Assembly (NCBI GenBank): GCA_018831025.1
Contig: JAHJRB010000089.1
Span: 1 to 8,862, forward strand
Direction: 5' to 3'
Origin: Nanobdellota archaeon
Lineage (GTDB): Archaea > Nanobdellota > Nanobdellia > SCGC-AAA011-G17 > ARS1403
DNA length: 8,862 bases
The notes beneath the pieces are model-generated. The model was given only the letters and a program-made list of their open reading frames with translations. It was not told the origin of the DNA and did not search any database. Positions within the stretch are counted from its first letter, which is position 1. The number at the start of each line of letters is the position of its first letter. This document shows, one piece after another, positions 1 to 7,100 of this stretch. The translations under genes and the position numbers were made by a program.

Positions 1-1670
1 CAAAAGTGTCTGCTAACGATGAATGGATTGAATTATATAATCCCCAAGAAGAACCCGTAGATATTTCTGGATGGCACTTGATTTTTCAGCCGTTAAGTGG
101 CACTCCTAAAATTACAGAATTTTCTGTTTCGGACGCAACAACGCCGATTATTGACGGTTTATCGTATTTTCTCATGGAAAGAACAAACGATGAAACAGTG
201 AGCGATGTGCCAGCCGATTATATCTTTACAGGGGCGTTAAATAACGATGGAGGTGTGTTTGAGTTAAGAGATAATAATGATAACTTGATTGATAAACTCG
301 ATTGTTCCCAAGAATGGGTGGCAGGAGATAACGATAGTAAAATTTCCATGGAAAGAGACGGAGATATATGGAGAAATAATAACCTAATTATTAATAATGG
401 TAAGGATGCTGGCGGTAATAATATTTTAGGAACACCAAAAGCTGAAAATAGCGTGGTTCAGGAAACTTTGATTCTTGGCTCTTTGCCTTTTGACAAATTT
501 GATAAAATTACTTTAAGCAATCAAAGTGGAAAATATATTGTTAGAAGCAATATAACTGTTCCAGAAAACAAAACATTAATTATTGATCCAGGAGTCACTT
601 TGAATTTTTATGATGAATATAGTGGATTAACAATTAATGGAACTCTTACAGCAATCGGGGAAGAAGATAATAAAATAACCTTTACTTCGGTGAAGGATCC
701 TCTTTATGCTGGGGCTTGGGATGGAATATATTTTGAAGGTGTAGGTGCTAATAATTCTGAAATAAATAATATAATTCTAGAATATGCCGGAGGAAATAAA
801 AATAGAAGGGGATTTGGTCTTGAGATAAAAGACAGTTCAATTAACATTCAAAACTCTCTTTTTGAGGGCAATAGATATTCAGGAATTCATTTGATTAATT
901 CAGATTCTTTAATAGATAATGTTGAATTTTTAAAAACAGGAATGAATGACGCCAATTACGGATCTATAGGTTTATGGATAGAAGGAGGCAGTCCGACTAT
1001 TCAAAATTCTTTGTTTAAAAATAATAGTTATGGATCTTATGTAGACTCTTATTTAGATAAAAGTGCAAAGCCGACCTTTAAAAATAATACCTTTGAAGAG
1101 AATGAAACAGTAATAAAACTTACAGAGGCCTCTTTTTATGGAGAGGGGAACATTCTTATTAACAATGAATTAGAGGGAGTTTTAGTTATGGGAAAGTTTA
1201 TTGAAGACGCTGTTTTGCAATCTGACTTACCCTATATTGTAAGAAACAATGTTTCGGTGATTTCTAATCTTACTTTGGAACCGGGAGCAGTGGTTAAGTT
1301 CTACGATAAATCTAGTAGCTTTATAATTCCGGGAACTTTGAAGGCAATTGGGACTGAAAGTGATAAAATAACATTTACCTCTTCTGCCGAAGTCGGACTT
1401 CGGCAACCTGGGGATTGGGGGAAGATTTCTTTGAGTCCTGCCAGCATGGCAGAATTAGATAATATTATTTTAGAATATGGCGGAGGACTATTTAACTGGC
1501 CAGGTCTTGAAGTGGATCAGGCGGAATTGAGTTTAAAGAATTCTATCGTTCGGTTTAACGAAAACGCGGGCATATCGCTAATCAATAACGCAACAGCTAT
1601 ATTTGACGGAGTCCAGTTTAACGACAATAAATGCAATATCTCTGAAAATGACAGATGCATAGATCCCTAA
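1..1670 (+). CDS. Secreted lamin-tail-domain / right-handed beta-helix protein (5' end missing)
   Basis: The frame is open to the left edge (the GTG at 6 is internal), so the N-terminus, and presumably a signal peptide, lies outside. Numbering from that GTG, residues 2-148 match a lamin tail domain: the EWIELYNP opening, DISGWHL, YIFTGALNNDGG, a late KISMERDGD strand and the closing LGTPKAENS. Residues ~175-545 form a right-handed parallel beta-helix of the pectate-lyase-like type, with short N-rich turns such as IQNSLFEGN and IQNSLFKNN. This part is internally duplicated: YIVRSNITV...PGVTLNFYD...GTLTAIG...KITFTS at ~177-228 recurs as YIVRNNVSV...PGAVVKFYD...GTLKAIG...KITFTS at ~410-459. No catalytic site was recognised, and the role is inferred as surface adhesion or polymer binding. 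A 21-bp perfect palindrome lies inside (1385-1405). The product ends with no visible membrane anchor. Family architecture is confident; function is unknown. Confidence 0.85.
   Translation, partial: KVSANDEWIELYNPQEEPVDISGWHLIFQPLSGTPKITEFSVSDATTPIIDGLSYFLMERTNDETVSDVPADYIFTGALNNDGGVFELRDNNDNLIDKLDCSQEWVAGDNDSKISMERDGDIWRNNNLIINNGKDAGGNNILGTPKAENSVVQETLILGSLPFDKFDKITLSNQSGKYIVRSNITVPENKTLIIDPGVTLNFYDEYSGLTINGTLTAIGEEDNKITFTSVKDPLYAGAWDGIYFEGVGANNSEINNIILEYAGGNKNRRGFGLEIKDSSINIQNSLFEGNRYSGIHLINSDSLIDNVEFLKTGMNDANYGSIGLWIEGGSPTIQNSLFKNNSYGSYVDSYLDKSAKPTFKNNTFEENETVIKLTEASFYGEGNILINNELEGVLVMGKFIEDAVLQSDLPYIVRNNVSVISNLTLEPGAVVKFYDKSSSFIIPGTLKAIGTESDKITFTSSAEVGLRQPGDWGKISLSPASMAELDNIILEYGGGLFNWPGLEVDQAELSLKNSIVRFNENAGISLINNATAIFDGVQFNDNKCNISENDRCIDP
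1385..1405. repeat. Perfect 21-bp palindrome inside the beta-helix gene
   Basis: Two 10-bp arms, TGCCGAAGTC and GACTTCGGCA, are separated by one unpaired base (G1395). It is translated as residues 460-467 (SAEVGLRQ), in the loop after the second KITFTSS strand. The duplicated first half of the helix has different, shorter sequence at this point. All three forward frames of the palindrome are open. It is more GC-rich than the gene around it. It probably belongs to the class of small coding palindromes found elsewhere in the window. Confidence 0.8.
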
Positions 1671-1676
1671 TTTTGC

Positions 1677-1704
1677 TTGACAGAGGGTGCTGATCTGCTA
1701 GTAT
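1677..1704 (+). promoter_or_regulatory. Sigma-70-type promoter candidate, distal, for the 1802 gene
   Basis: A perfect TTGACA -35 (1677-1682) lies 16 bp from TAGTAT (1699-1704), which is preceded by TG at 1696-1697 (extended -10). It starts seven bases after the stop of the beta-helix gene, with no terminator between them. Transcription would begin near 1711, giving a leader of about 90 nt. TATAGA at 1702-1707 is an alternative -10 with a 19-bp spacer. Confidence 0.55.
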
Positions 1705-1747
1705 AGAAAATCTTGTTCTTTATCTTTAATTTGTTCTTTTGGAGAAT

Positions 1748-1775
1748 TTGACCTAGGTCTTTGGTTGTGTATAAT
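1748..1775 (+). promoter_or_regulatory. Sigma-70-type promoter candidate, proximal, with overlapping small palindrome
   Basis: TTGACC (1748-1753) and TATAAT (1770-1775) are separated by 16 bp. Two further TATAAT hexamers follow at 1776-1781 and 1781-1786, so the exact -10 is uncertain. A perfect 10-bp palindrome GACCTAGGTC (1750-1759) overlaps the -35 and could be a regulator site, though 10 bp is short enough to be chance. The ATG at 1802 lies 16-27 bases beyond the candidate -10 elements. Confidence 0.55.
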
Positions 1776-1801
1776 TATAATATAATAGGGATATAAAGAA
1801 T

Positions 1802-2215
1802 ATGAACTCTAATAGTTTAATGAAAAAAGTTCTTGTATTAATTTTTCTACTTGTCATTTTGGTTGCAGTATTTGTAATACAGGGCGATAATTTTGGAGAA
1901 GGATATTTCTCTTGGTTAAAGATGAAGTTGATTGGAATGGGTCCAGAGCTTAATCTTGCCGAAGAGGACTCGGGATTAGATTTGACGGATATAAAAATGG
2001 AAAATGTGAGCAAGAAGCCAGAAGTTGAAGTTGAAGTTGAAGAACCCGTTGTTGTCAAAGAAGAGCCAAAACCAATTATTGAAGTAATTCCAGAAACTTC
2101 AGGTCCATCAATGTCTGAGGTTTTATTAGAGATAGAACAAGAAATTAATCAGATTGCCAAAGAGATAGAAAAGATAGACAACGAGATTAGAAGTCTACTT
2201 GAAATTACAAGATAA
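1802..2215 (+). CDS. Small membrane-anchored coiled-coil protein, unknown function
   Basis: The family was not recognised. The 137-residue product has a short polar start, one hydrophobic segment (residues ~8-27, KKVLVLIFLLVILVAVFVIQ), an acidic and proline-rich linker (residues ~72-98, with a VEVEVEEP run from three GAAGTT repeats at 2021-2038) and a C-terminal heptad-like helix (residues ~104-134, EVLLEIEQEINQIAKEIEKI). This is the layout of a single-pass anchor with a stalk and a coiled-coil end. The orientation is undecided: few positive charges flank the segment, though KK precedes it, which favours the N-terminus inside. No Shine-Dalgarno precedes the ATG; the ATG at 1820 (MKKVLVL) is an alternative start. 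The stop lies only four bases before the next gene, so the two are probably co-transcribed. Confidence 0.8.
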   Translation: MNSNSLMKKVLVLIFLLVILVAVFVIQGDNFGEGYFSWLKMKLIGMGPELNLAEEDSGLDLTDIKMENVSKKPEVEVEVEEPVVVKEEPKPIIEVIPETSGPSMSEVLLEIEQEINQIAKEIEKIDNEIRSLLEITR

Positions 2216-2219
2216 ATAA

Positions 2220-2756
2220 ATGGACAAGAAGAAACTTATTGAGCTTACTAATAAGCTTTATAAACTTACTTTATTTTTTCCCAAAAAAGAGCCGTTGAGA
2301 TACAGAGTAAGAGAAACGGCTGATAGAATTTTGGAGAATTTTATTATCCAAAAAGTTATCCACAGGGACTTAGAAGTGATGGATGCTTATCTTGAAGTGG
2401 TGAAATGGCAGAGCTGGATAAGCTATTTTGACGTATTGAAGATGAAAGAGGAGTATGGTAAAATAAAAGATAGCCCAATAATTGAGAAACCTGAAGAAAA
2501 ATTCAATGAACCTGGTTCATTGAATTTAAAGAAAAAAGAAAAATTCAATGAACCAGGTTCATTGAATTTAAGGCAAAGAAAAATATTAGAGATTTTAAAA
2601 GAAAAAGAGATGGTTCAGGTTTGGGAGGTTAATAAGATATTATCCGATGTATCTAAAAGAACATTGAGAAGAGATTTTGAGCAATTATTAAAACAAGGGC
2701 TTGTTGATAGGGTGGGGGAAAAAAGTAAGACTTTTTATAAATTAGCTAGGACATAG
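2220..2756 (+). CDS. Winged-helix (DeoR-type) transcription regulator with helical N-terminal domain
   Basis: The protein has 178 residues. The N-terminal ~80 residues are helical (LIELTNKLYKLTLFFPKKEP...RVRETADRILENF) and recall small four-helix-bundle proteins; that resemblance is tentative. Residues 116-176 form a DeoR-like winged helix: LRQRKILEILKEKEMVQVWEV, then the recognition-helix region SKRTLRRDFEQLLKQGLVDRVG, then the wing and FYKLA. The two parts are joined by a charged linker (residues ~82-117) that contains a duplicated peptide KFNEPGSLNL, encoded by two 29-bp palindromes. The start is four bases after the preceding stop, with no Shine-Dalgarno, consistent with translational coupling. 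The gene immediately precedes the sigma factor, whose start region carries an inverted repeat this protein might bind (inference). DNA binding is well supported; ligand and targets are unknown. Confidence 0.82.
   Translation: MDKKKLIELTNKLYKLTLFFPKKEPLRYRVRETADRILENFIIQKVIHRDLEVMDAYLEVVKWQSWISYFDVLKMKEEYGKIKDSPIIEKPEEKFNEPGSLNLKKKEKFNEPGSLNLRQRKILEILKEKEMVQVWEVNKILSDVSKRTLRRDFEQLLKQGLVDRVGEKSKTFYKLART
2499..2527. repeat. 29-bp perfect palindrome, copy 1 of a pair, inside the winged-helix gene
   Basis: The 14-bp arms AAATTCAATGAACC and GGTTCATTGAATTT flank a single centre base, T2513. It encodes residues 94-103 (KFNEPGSLNL). Of its three forward frames only the one used is free of stops. It falls in the flexible linker between the two domains of the host protein. 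Confidence 0.92.
2541..2569. repeat. 29-bp perfect palindrome, copy 2, exact reverse complement of copy 1
   Basis: It has the same 14-bp arms as the copy at 2499, but the centre base is A2555 instead of T, which makes it the exact reverse complement of copy 1. The two copies are 42 bp (14 codons) apart centre to centre, with a 13-bp A-rich spacer encoding KKKE. It encodes KFNEPGSLNL again (residues 108-117), directly before the winged helix. The paired inverted arrangement resembles REPIN-type doublets; a simple 42-bp duplication plus one substitution would also explain it. Confidence 0.92.
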
Positions 2757-2787
2757 TAGGACAAAAGGATTGACATCTTTTGTCCTA
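2757..2787. promoter_or_regulatory. Inverted repeat (candidate operator or hairpin) at the start of the sigma factor gene
   Basis: Perfect 11-bp arms TAGGACAAAAG (2757-2767) and CTTTTGTCCTA (2777-2787) flank a 9-base centre. It begins directly after the stop of the winged-helix gene and ends ten bases before the sigma ATG. A further direct copy of TAGGACA lies exactly 10 bp upstream (2747-2753), one helical turn away. A -35-like TTGACA (2770-2775) lies in the centre. No T-run follows, so a terminator is unlikely; an operator or RNA hairpin fits better. Confidence 0.6.
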
Positions 2788-2796
2788 TGGTATAAA
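2770..2796 (+). promoter_or_regulatory. Promoter-like motif touching the sigma factor start codon
   Basis: TTGACA (2770-2775), a 15-bp spacer and TATAAA (2791-2796) with upstream TGG form an extended -10 pattern. The -10 abuts the ATG at 2797, so an RNA from this site would start after that ATG and could not express the sigma factor from it. Either this is not a working promoter, or translation starts elsewhere. Confidence 0.35.
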
Positions 2797-3300
2797 ATGG
2801 AAGATCATAGAGAAATATTTACAAAAATATACGATACACACATAGATAAAATATACCGATTCATATTCTTGAAGGTAAATTCGCAAGATATTGCTCAAGA
2901 TTTGTGTTCGGAAACGTTTGTACGTGCTTGGAATTGTTTTAAAGACGATAAGAAAGAAATAGATAATCCCCAGGCCTTTCTATACCAAATAGCTCGTAAT
3001 CTAGTAATTGACCATTATAGAGAGAAGGGTAGGACACATATTGTCCAAGCAGAAAAGATTCCTATTATAGATCCTCGGATGGATCCAGAGGAAAAAAGCT
3101 TACAGGATTCAGACTTTGGAGATATACAAGCAGTAATGGCTAATATCAAGCCAGAATATCAAGATATTGTAACTTGGCATTATGTTGAGCAATTAACTGT
3201 TCCTGAAATAGCCAAAATGCTCAATAAAACAGAAGGAAATGTCCGGGTTACTTTGCACAGAGCATTAAAGTCAATTAAGAACAAAATAGAAGAGGTGTAA
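2797..3300 (+). CDS. ECF-type RNA polymerase sigma factor (sigma-70 family)
   Basis: The product has 167 residues from the ATG at 2797, typical for the ECF group. Region 2 spans residues ~8-79, with DKIYRFIFLKV, QDLCSETFVRAW and the promoter-binding segment FLYQIARNLVIDHYREK. Region 4 spans ~116-165, with a helix-turn-helix in LTVPEIAKMLNKTEGNVR followed by VTLHRALKSIK. It directs core polymerase to specific promoters. An upstream TTG (2770) would add nine residues that do not resemble the family, so ATG 2797 is preferred even though no Shine-Dalgarno precedes it. The gene lies 40 bp after the winged-helix gene and 30 bp before the DUF5667-like membrane protein. That is the classic sigma/anti-sigma order, and the S-layer-like gene beyond is a plausible target (inference). 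Confidence 0.93.
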   Translation: MEDHREIFTKIYDTHIDKIYRFIFLKVNSQDIAQDLCSETFVRAWNCFKDDKKEIDNPQAFLYQIARNLVIDHYREKGRTHIVQAEKIPIIDPRMDPEEKSLQDSDFGDIQAVMANIKPEYQDIVTWHYVEQLTVPEIAKMLNKTEGNVRVTLHRALKSIKNKIEEV

Positions 3301-3330
3301 TAAAACCCCTCTTTATCCGTCATAACTATA

Positions 3331-4050
3331 ATGACAGAAAAACAACTCATTGCTAAAATTGAACGGCTTCGCCAAATTAAACCCGATTCTAATTGGGCTT
3401 CTTTGACTAAATCTCAAATTTTAGGTGAAAGTGACCGAGTCACTTTCGCGAAAGTGACTCGGTCACTTTTTGCTGAGATTATGAGAGGAGAGAGGTTTGT
3501 TTTAGGTCATAAATTGGCTTTTGCTACATTAACTGTATTTGTTGTTTTTGTTGGAGTGTTTGGATTTGCTCAAAGCTCTATGCCTGGTGATTCCCTCTTT
3601 AAGTTAAAGAAAATCACAGAACAAAGTCAGGCCGTTTTTATTGCTGAAAAAGATCAACCAAGTCATAACTTGGCCTTAGCCAACAAACGGCTAGATGATT
3701 TAACTAAAATAGCTGAAAATAATAAGGTGGATAGTTTAGCTGTAGCTATCAATGAATATAAGGAGAGTGTTGCAAAAGTGGCTGGGGACTTGGCAAATGG
3801 TGGAAATTCAGATATACTTAATAAATTAGTTGAATTAGGACAGAAAGAAGAACAGGTTAAATCCTTAGGAGTAGAAGTAGGAGAAAACGAAGAATTGAAC
3901 ACTGAATTAGCCAAAATAGTTGAGAGAATGGTTTTAGATATGGAGAATAGAGAATTGACGGAAGAAGAGGCAGAGTTGTTAAATAATATAAAATTTGAAT
4001 ATGAGCAAGGAAATTACTCCAAAGCATTGGAGATCCTGCTCTTGAAATAA
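3331..4050 (+). CDS. DUF5667-like single-pass membrane protein, probable anti-sigma factor
   Basis: The protein has 239 residues. The cytosolic N-terminus (1-55) contains a helical stretch, MTEKQLIAKIERLRQIKPDS, then NWASLTKSQIL, and is the likely sigma-binding part. One membrane segment spans ~61-80 (LAFATLTVFVVFVGVFGFA). The outer part begins SSMPGDSLFKLKKITEQ and continues with LALANKRLDDLTKIAE; a PGD-x-L(F/Y)-x-LK motif followed by helices is characteristic of DUF5667. The rest is acidic and helical to EYEQGNYSKALEILLLK. Anti-sigma function is inferred from topology and from being immediately downstream of the ECF sigma gene; no zinc-binding HxxxCxxC motif is present. Residues 33-47 (ESDRVTFAKVTRSLF) are encoded by a perfect 42-bp palindrome and look like an insertion in the cytosolic part. 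No Shine-Dalgarno precedes the ATG. Confidence 0.8.
   Translation: MTEKQLIAKIERLRQIKPDSNWASLTKSQILGESDRVTFAKVTRSLFAEIMRGERFVLGHKLAFATLTVFVVFVGVFGFAQSSMPGDSLFKLKKITEQSQAVFIAEKDQPSHNLALANKRLDDLTKIAENNKVDSLAVAINEYKESVAKVAGDLANGGNSDILNKLVELGQKEEQVKSLGVEVGENEELNTELAKIVERMVLDMENRELTEEEAELLNNIKFEYEQGNYSKALEILLLK
3428..3469. repeat. Perfect 42-bp palindrome (paired 19-bp units) inside the anti-sigma gene
   Basis: The 21-bp arms have no unpaired centre; the axis lies between 3448 and 3449, within CGCG. Each arm is itself a near-palindrome: AAAGTGAC-CGA-GTCACTTT (3428-3446) and AAAGTGAC-TCG-GTCACTTT (3451-3469), which are reverse complements 4 bp apart. It is translated as residues 33-47 of the anti-sigma protein in the only stop-free frame of the three. 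Its length is a whole number of codons (14). As RNA it would form a very stable hairpin about 100 nt into the gene. Confidence 0.95.
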
Positions 4051-4060
4051 ATAATTAATC

Positions 4061-4068
4061 AAGGAGGG
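4061..4068 (+). promoter_or_regulatory. Orphan Shine-Dalgarno-like sequence without a start codon
   Basis: AAGGAGGG is the best anti-Shine-Dalgarno match noticed in the window, yet no ATG, GTG or TTG lies within usual reach; only an ATT at 4071 is close. It is 11 bases past the anti-sigma stop and about 130 bases before the large surface-protein gene. It could belong to a tiny leader, a ribosome standby site, or be chance. Confidence 0.3.
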
Positions 4069-4097
4069 TCATTAAAGGATCTTAGTTTTCTGAGTAG

Positions 4098-4125
4098 TTG
4101 GCTGGCTGCCTAAAATATTTATACT
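4098..4125 (+). promoter_or_regulatory. Promoter candidate for the large surface-protein gene
   Basis: TTGGCT (4098-4103) and TATACT (4120-4125) are separated by 16 bp, giving a leader of about 64 nt that is A-rich and poor in structure just before the ATG (AAATAAAAAACAAACACAA). No clear ECF-type pair (GGAAC-like -35 with a CGTC-like -10 at 16-17 bp) was found. GGAAA at 4136 and CGTC at 4147 are only 6 bp apart. Confidence 0.4.
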
Positions 4126-4195
4126 CAAAAGATTAGGAAATTTGGTCGTCTAATGGTCATAAATTAAAAAGTTAAAATAAAAAACAAACACAAAT

Positions 4196-7100
4196 ATGAT
4201 AAAAAATAGAATAATCGCAACTATTACTGGATTAGCAGTCGCTGCTATGATTGTTGTCCCTTCTTCTGCATCAGCTTTGACAGCTGCTGAATTGCAAGCA
4301 CAAATTAATGCCTTAATGGCACAATTAGCCGTTTTGCAGCAACAGTTGACAGATATGGGTGGAACTACAGGTGGCACAGTAACAGGTTGTACAATTACTT
4401 CCTTCACTACAAACTTAAAGGTGGGTGATTCAGGCGCAAGTGTTAAGTGTCTTCAAATAGTGCTTAACTCTGTTTCTGATACTCAGCTTTCAGCTGGTGT
4501 CGGATCTCCTGGACAAGAAACAGAATATTTTGGTCCTAAGACTAAAACAGCTGTTATTAAATTCCAAGAGAAATATGCTGCTGATATTTTAGCAGTATAT
4601 GGTTTAACTGCTGGTACTGGTTTTGTTGGTTCAACAACCAGAGCTAAGTTAGACACATTGCTATCAAGTGGAAGTGGAACAGTTCCAACTGATCCTACAG
4701 ACCCAACTGATCCTACAGATCCAGTTGATCCAGGACCAGCCGGTTCTTTGATTGTTACTTTAGCTAGTAACACTCCAGCCGCTCAAACCGTTCCAGCTAA
4801 CGCTACAGCCGCTGCTTACAACGTCCCTTCTACTAAGATTAACTTTACTGCAGGCGCTGGCGCTGTAACTGTTACTGGATTAAAAATCTTAAGATCTGGT
4901 TTAAGTCAAGACGCTGCTGTTAGTAGCATTAAGATTTTTGATGAAGAGGGTAATCAGCTTGGAACAAGCCAAAGTATTGGCTCAAGCCACAAAGCCAACT
5001 TTAATAACATTTCTTTCGTAATTCCAGCTAATACTACCAAAACACTTACTATAAAAGTAAGTTATACAGTATCAGCTACTTACACTGGAAATGTTTTAGG
5101 TTTTGGAATTGAATCAGCAAGTGATATTACTTCAAACGCTACTTCTACATCAGGAAGTTTTGCTTTGGTGGGTAATAGCACAACCTTGACCTCTTCAGTA
5201 ACTATTGGTACAGCAACATTGTATAATGGTTCTTTAGGAACAAGAAACGGAACAGATCTTTACGTTGATCCTAATGATAAAGACATTAGATTTACTCAAG
5301 TTAAGATTTCAGCCGGTTCTGGTGAAGGATTCATTGTTCAACAAGTAACAGCCGTTAAAAACGGAACTGTTTCTGCTGCTGATGTTACTAATATTAGATT
5401 AGTTAACGACAATACAGGAGAGACCTTAGGAACTGTTGCTTCTCTTAATGCTGATGGTAGAGCTGTATTTGCAGGATTAAATGTAGCTGTTGGTAAAGGA
5501 TTAAGCGTAGAATTAAGTATTATTGCCGACATGAACGACTCTGGCTCTGGTAGAACAGTGGCCTTTGATCTTCATGATGGCTCTGCTTACACTATTGAAG
5601 TTGTAGGTGGTACTTATGGCTTTGGTTTAACGCCAACCTACAATAATTTCTGTGCTTCAGCTGGTACTTGTACCACTCAAACAGTTAACCAAGGTTATGT
5701 AACAATTCAGAAATCAGCATCAACTCCAGCCACTGGCTATATTGCTATTGGAGCAAGCCAAGTTGAGTTAGGTGCTTTTGACTTTACCGTAACCGGTGAA
5801 CCAATTAATGTTACCTCAACCCAAGTATTAATGACCATATCAGGAGCCACTGCCACGCAGTTTACTAATGTTACTGGTTATAATGATGATGGTGAGGCCT
5901 TATTTGGTCCTAAAGACGGAACTGACGCAGATGCTGATGATGACGAAACATTAACCTTTACCGATGGTTATACCCTTCCAATAGGTGTTAACACTATTCA
6001 CATTAAGGCAAATGTTGCTACTGATGTGACAGCTACTACGGATTCCATTACTGTTGCAATTCCACTTAACACATTAGTTGCTAAAGGTGCTGTTTCTGGC
6101 AGAACAACCTATACAACTTCTACAACAGGAACTGGAACTGTTGCTCCAACTGCGACTAGATCAGCTAACTTGCAGACCGTTCAAGGTCCTACTTTAGCTG
6201 TTGTTACTGCTGGAACACCTGTTACCAGTAGTGTAGTTGCCAACGCTCAAAATGAGACATTCGCTTATTTTGATCTTGACGCTACAAGTTCTGGTGAAGA
6301 TATAAAGGTTACTCAGATACTCGTAGCTGACACTACTAATGGTAGTACTGCCAATACAGCTGCTGACGAAGAGGTTATAAATTTAGAATTATGGGGCGAC
6401 CCAGACACTACTGATAGTGTTACTGAATTTGTAAGGTTAGAAACAAGTAGTTCAACAGCCATACAGAATACAACTACAGCTGTAACTACCTTTACCTTCA
6501 AGAAACCTCTTAAGATAAAGAAGGGAACAATCACAAGATTGACTCTTATTGCCGATCTAACATCAGCTGCTACTAATGGTCATCAGCACTTGATCGTAGA
6601 TGCTACAGATAATGTAGTTTCAACTGGATATACCACTGGAACAGCTGTTACGGAATCGTATGCTGGTACTGGTCAACTCCAAACAGCTACATCTGTCGGT
6701 CTATTGAAGATCGTTAAATCAGCAAGTATTCCCGTTCAGGCACAATTTGTTGCAGGAACTACTGGTAATGTTATGATGTCATACAGATTGTTTGCATCAT
6801 ACGAAGATATCGGTGTTACTACACTTAAGATTGCTACTGAGGGAACTGTTGCTGCTGTTAGAGCCAGTGTTGCTAAGGTAAAAGTATTCTACGAAGGTGC
6901 TCAAATTGGTGCCATTGCTGGATATAACTTAGACGCTGGTGGTGACGCCGTTATTACTTTGAACGCTGGAGAATTGGTTGTTCCAAAGGATACATGGACT
7001 GATCTTGAGATTAGAGTTGACTTAAGCGAAAAATCTCAACTAACTGACAATACAGCTATTGAGATTGGATTAGCTGACTACGCTGCTCTTATTGCAAACT

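Noticed and set aside
1753..2058. Open frame on the minus strand opposite the coiled-coil gene
   Set aside because: It is Ser/Thr/Pro-rich, with low-complexity sequence mirroring the GAAGTT repeats and charged codons of the + strand gene, and no family features. The + strand product has a coherent membrane segment and coiled coil.
2499..2569. CRISPR-like array
   Set aside because: There are only two units, each fully palindromic and inside a translated gene, with a 13-bp A-rich spacer and no cas genes nearby.
3290..3316. Hairpin AAGAGG...CCTCTT after the sigma gene as a terminator
   Set aside because: It has only a 6-bp stem with a 12-base loop and a poor T-run (TTTAT). It sits between a sigma and anti-sigma pair only 30 bp apart, which should be co-transcribed.
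4136..4162. ECF-type promoter (GGAAA with CGTC) before the surface-protein gene
   Set aside because: The two motifs are only 6 bp apart instead of about 16-17, and the alternative -10 strings give spacers of about 14 bp. No convincing pair exists.
4483..4773. Minus-strand open frame opposite the peptidoglycan-binding domain and PTDP linker
   Set aside because: Its GSVGSVGSVG run is just the complement of the PTDP-coding repeat. The other minus-strand frames at 4150-4407, 5338-5532, 6313-6534 and 7615-7872 are likewise shadows of the strongly biased surface-protein gene.
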